Below, piece by piece: positions 4,832 through 6,078 of a stretch of DNA of 6,078 bases; the stretch's first letter is position 1; each line of letters opens with the position of its first letter. The notes beneath the pieces were generated by a model. It was not told the origin of the DNA and made no database searches. It saw only the letters and a program-made list of their open reading frames with translations. Origin of the DNA: Actinomycetota bacterium (GTDB lineage Bacteria; Actinomycetota; Thermoleophilia; Gaiellales; F1-60-MAGs149); NCBI GenBank assembly GCA_947481755.1, contig CANKHS010000082.1, forward strand, positions 1 through 6,078, given 5' to 3'. Position numbers and translations under genes: made by a program.

Positions 4832-5536
4832 ATGGAACTTTTCGCGATCGAAGCCGCCGCAGCCCATATCGAAGAACGCTTCGGCCGACCACCCACAGCG
4901 GTGGTTCCGGCCCGCGACCTCCGCAGTGGTGTCGTCTTCGTCTGTGCCGTTCCGAACGGCGATGCGCTTGGTTGGGTCGTCATCGACGAAGCGGGCACGC
5001 CGCTGGAAGACCACGATGCAATCCGGCAGACGGTAGAACTGACCGCAATTTGCGAGGCTGCGGAAGAGTCAGCCTCGGCGCTCTCGGTCGATGAGGCAAT
5101 GCCCGCGCTGGCCGATGCCTGGCGCATGGCCGGCGAACTGGGGGAGGCCGAAGCCGAGCTCGCGACCCACGCGGCGTATCAGGCCGTTGAGGCGCTGCAG
5201 CCACTCGTGACGGGTATTCGCGTTGCCGATCCGACCTATCTCGACCAGCTCGCGGCAGCTGCTGGCCTGGTGGGCGATCGCTTCGATCTGCTCAAGGAGG
5301 CGGCGGGGCAGGTCTCCGCACGCCTGACCGGACAGGGAGTCGATCCGCTCGAGCCTTTGGCGCAATCGTTGTGGGGCGCCATCCGCATTCTCTCGCGCGA
5401 CGGCGCACCCGATCGCTTCCGGGAGGCTGTCGAGCTCGCGATGGGTCCGGCTGCCGCCTTCGCAGACGACGTGGTGGCGCAGTACCTTGTGCCTGTGACC
5501 GGCGACATCGCCATTGAGACGGAGGACGCAACATGA
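4832..5536 (+). CDS. Unrecognised acidic helical protein, coupled to the dienoyl-CoA reductase gene
   Basis: A 234-residue soluble protein I do not recognise. Residues 1-60 look like a small alpha/beta unit: helix at 3-17, strands near 33-40 and 45-52 (V-V-F-V-C-A-V and G-W-V-V-I-D). From about 62 to the end it is nearly all helix, rich in Ala, Glu and Asp, with repeated A-x-x-x-A/E patterns that could form a helical bundle (about 62-83, 88-125, 134-165, 172-188, 194-218). Two Cys (38 and 74), no membrane segment, no nucleotide-binding loop and no obvious catalytic motif. The start at 4832 is fixed by TACTTT 6 nt upstream; the frame is open further back to 4733, but that extension crosses the promoter and reads poorly. 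The stop overlaps the next ATG by 4 bp (ATGA), so it is translated together with the reductase and may act in the same acyl-CoA pathway or as an accessory protein. Confidence 0.8.
   Translation: MELFAIEAAAAHIEERFGRPPTAVVPARDLRSGVVFVCAVPNGDALGWVVIDEAGTPLEDHDAIRQTVELTAICEAAEESASALSVDEAMPALADAWRMAGELGEAEAELATHAAYQAVEALQPLVTGIRVADPTYLDQLAAAAGLVGDRFDLLKEAAGQVSARLTGQGVDPLEPLAQSLWGAIRILSRDGAPDRFREAVELAMGPAAAFADDVVAQYLVPVTGDIAIETEDAT
5521..5525 (+). promoter_or_regulatory. Ribosome binding site of the dienoyl-CoA reductase gene
   Basis: GGAGG, 7 nt before the ATG at 5533 and inside the end of the upstream gene. It decides the start and, with the ATGA overlap, indicates translational coupling. Confidence 0.75.
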
Positions 5537-6078
5537 GTCGAGGGATTGAGGGACGCGTCGTCGCGATCACCGGTGGAGGTAGCGGCATGGGACGCGCGAT
5601 GGCAATCGACCTTGGCTCGCGGGGCGCGAAGATCGCGATCTGCGGCCGCCGACCGGAGCCACTCGAGGAGACCGTCGAGCTCGTCAAGGCAGCAGGCGGC
5701 GAGTGCGCCTCCTTCCAGTGCGACGTGCGTGACCCCGAGCAGATCGACGCCTTCTTTGCGGGAGCGACCACGGCCTTCGGTGCCCCTGACACACTCGTCA
5801 ACAACGCAGCAGGCAACTTCGTCGCAAATGCGATCGACATGTCGCCGAACGGCTGGAAGGCCGTCATTGACATCGTCCTCAACGGCACCTTCTACTGCTC
5901 GCGCGCCTTTGCGCTCGGCTTTCCAAACGCGGCTAAGGACACGGGCTCGATCCTCAACATCATCGCGACGTACGCCTGGACGGGCAATCCCAGCACGGCG
6001 CATTCCGCGGCGGCCAAGGCCGGTGTCTGGAACCTCACTAAGACGCTCGCCGTTGAGTGGGCGCCGCTGGGCATTCGC
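5533..6078 (+). CDS. SDR oxidoreductase, 2,4-dienoyl-CoA reductase type (3' end outside window)
   Basis: The first 182 residues of a short-chain dehydrogenase/reductase; the frame is still open at the right edge and about a third of the protein is missing. The Rossmann cofactor loop is T13-G-G-G-S-G-M-G20. R39-R40 after the second strand favours NADPH. N90-N-A-A-G94 is the structural motif after strand four. The catalytic region differs from ordinary SDRs: the Y-x-x-x-K pair is replaced by S158-A-A-A-K162, and a Tyr sits earlier at Y147 in A-T-Y-A-W-T-G. Exactly this arrangement (earlier Tyr, S-x-x-x-K), with N-A-A-G-N-F and L-S/S-P-N-x-W before D-I-V-L-N-G-T, is the hallmark of mitochondrial-type 2,4-dienoyl-CoA reductases. 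The likely role is NADPH-dependent reduction of 2,4-dienoyl-CoA to an enoyl-CoA during breakdown of polyunsaturated fatty acids. It overlaps the 234-residue gene by 4 bp and is second in that operon. Confidence 0.88.
   Translation, partial: MSRGIEGRVVAITGGGSGMGRAMAIDLGSRGAKIAICGRRPEPLEETVELVKAAGGECASFQCDVRDPEQIDAFFAGATTAFGAPDTLVNNAAGNFVANAIDMSPNGWKAVIDIVLNGTFYCSRAFALGFPNAAKDTGSILNIIATYAWTGNPSTAHSAAAKAGVWNLTKTLAVEWAPLGIR

Noticed and set aside
5236..6003. Long open frame (255 codons) on the minus strand
   Set aside because: It runs antisense to two well-supported genes (the 234-residue gene and the reductase), has low-complexity Arg/Ala/Ser-rich sequence and no recognisable start signal. It is a typical shadow of high-GC coding.

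Overview
The window is a compact, high-GC bacterial chromosomal segment. It holds seven complete protein genes, one 67-codon gene, and one gene cut off by the right edge. Short gaps, SD-linked or overlapping genes, -10 boxes set directly against start codons (a leaderless-mRNA signature) and the gene mix (stand-alone B12-binding mutase domain, crotonase, dienoyl-CoA reductase, tandem GNAT) suggest an actinobacterium, perhaps of the Thermoleophilia or Acidimicrobiia type. That placement is inference. I saw no RNA gene, CRISPR array, transposon or phage gene.

Layout. A minus-strand lipoprotein (56-604) diverges from a plus-strand operon (660-2799): a B12-binding mutase domain, an enoyl-CoA hydratase and a tandem GNAT acetyltransferase. 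That operon converges on a minus-strand histone-deacetylase-family amidohydrolase (2817-3713), with a hairpin at the junction. The deacetylase diverges from an aquaporin (3802-4500), which ends at a strong GC-rich hairpin. A 67-residue minus-strand protein (4553-4756) lies beyond the hairpin. It diverges from a second plus-strand operon: an unrecognised 234-residue acidic protein (4832-5536) overlapping by 4 bp an SDR of the 2,4-dienoyl-CoA reductase type (5533 to the window edge).

How the genes fit together. The B12-binding domain, hydratase and dienoyl-CoA reductase all point to acyl-CoA breakdown: beta-oxidation of unsaturated chains, and carbon-skeleton rearrangement of a branched acyl-CoA such as methylmalonyl-CoA. 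The mutase catalytic subunit is not in the window. The acetyltransferase and deacetylase could form an acylation/deacylation pair as in the acuA/acuC arrangement, but this is only a hypothesis.

The most noteworthy points are the aquaporin selectivity-filter residues (His-Ile-Gly-Arg by hand alignment, the set seen in plant TIP2 ammonia-permeable aquaporins), the repeated TANNNT-N6-ATG start architecture, and the two unrecognised proteins at 4553-5536. I found no evidence of a wholly new defence or mobile system. Gaps longer than 300 bases without a gene do not occur.
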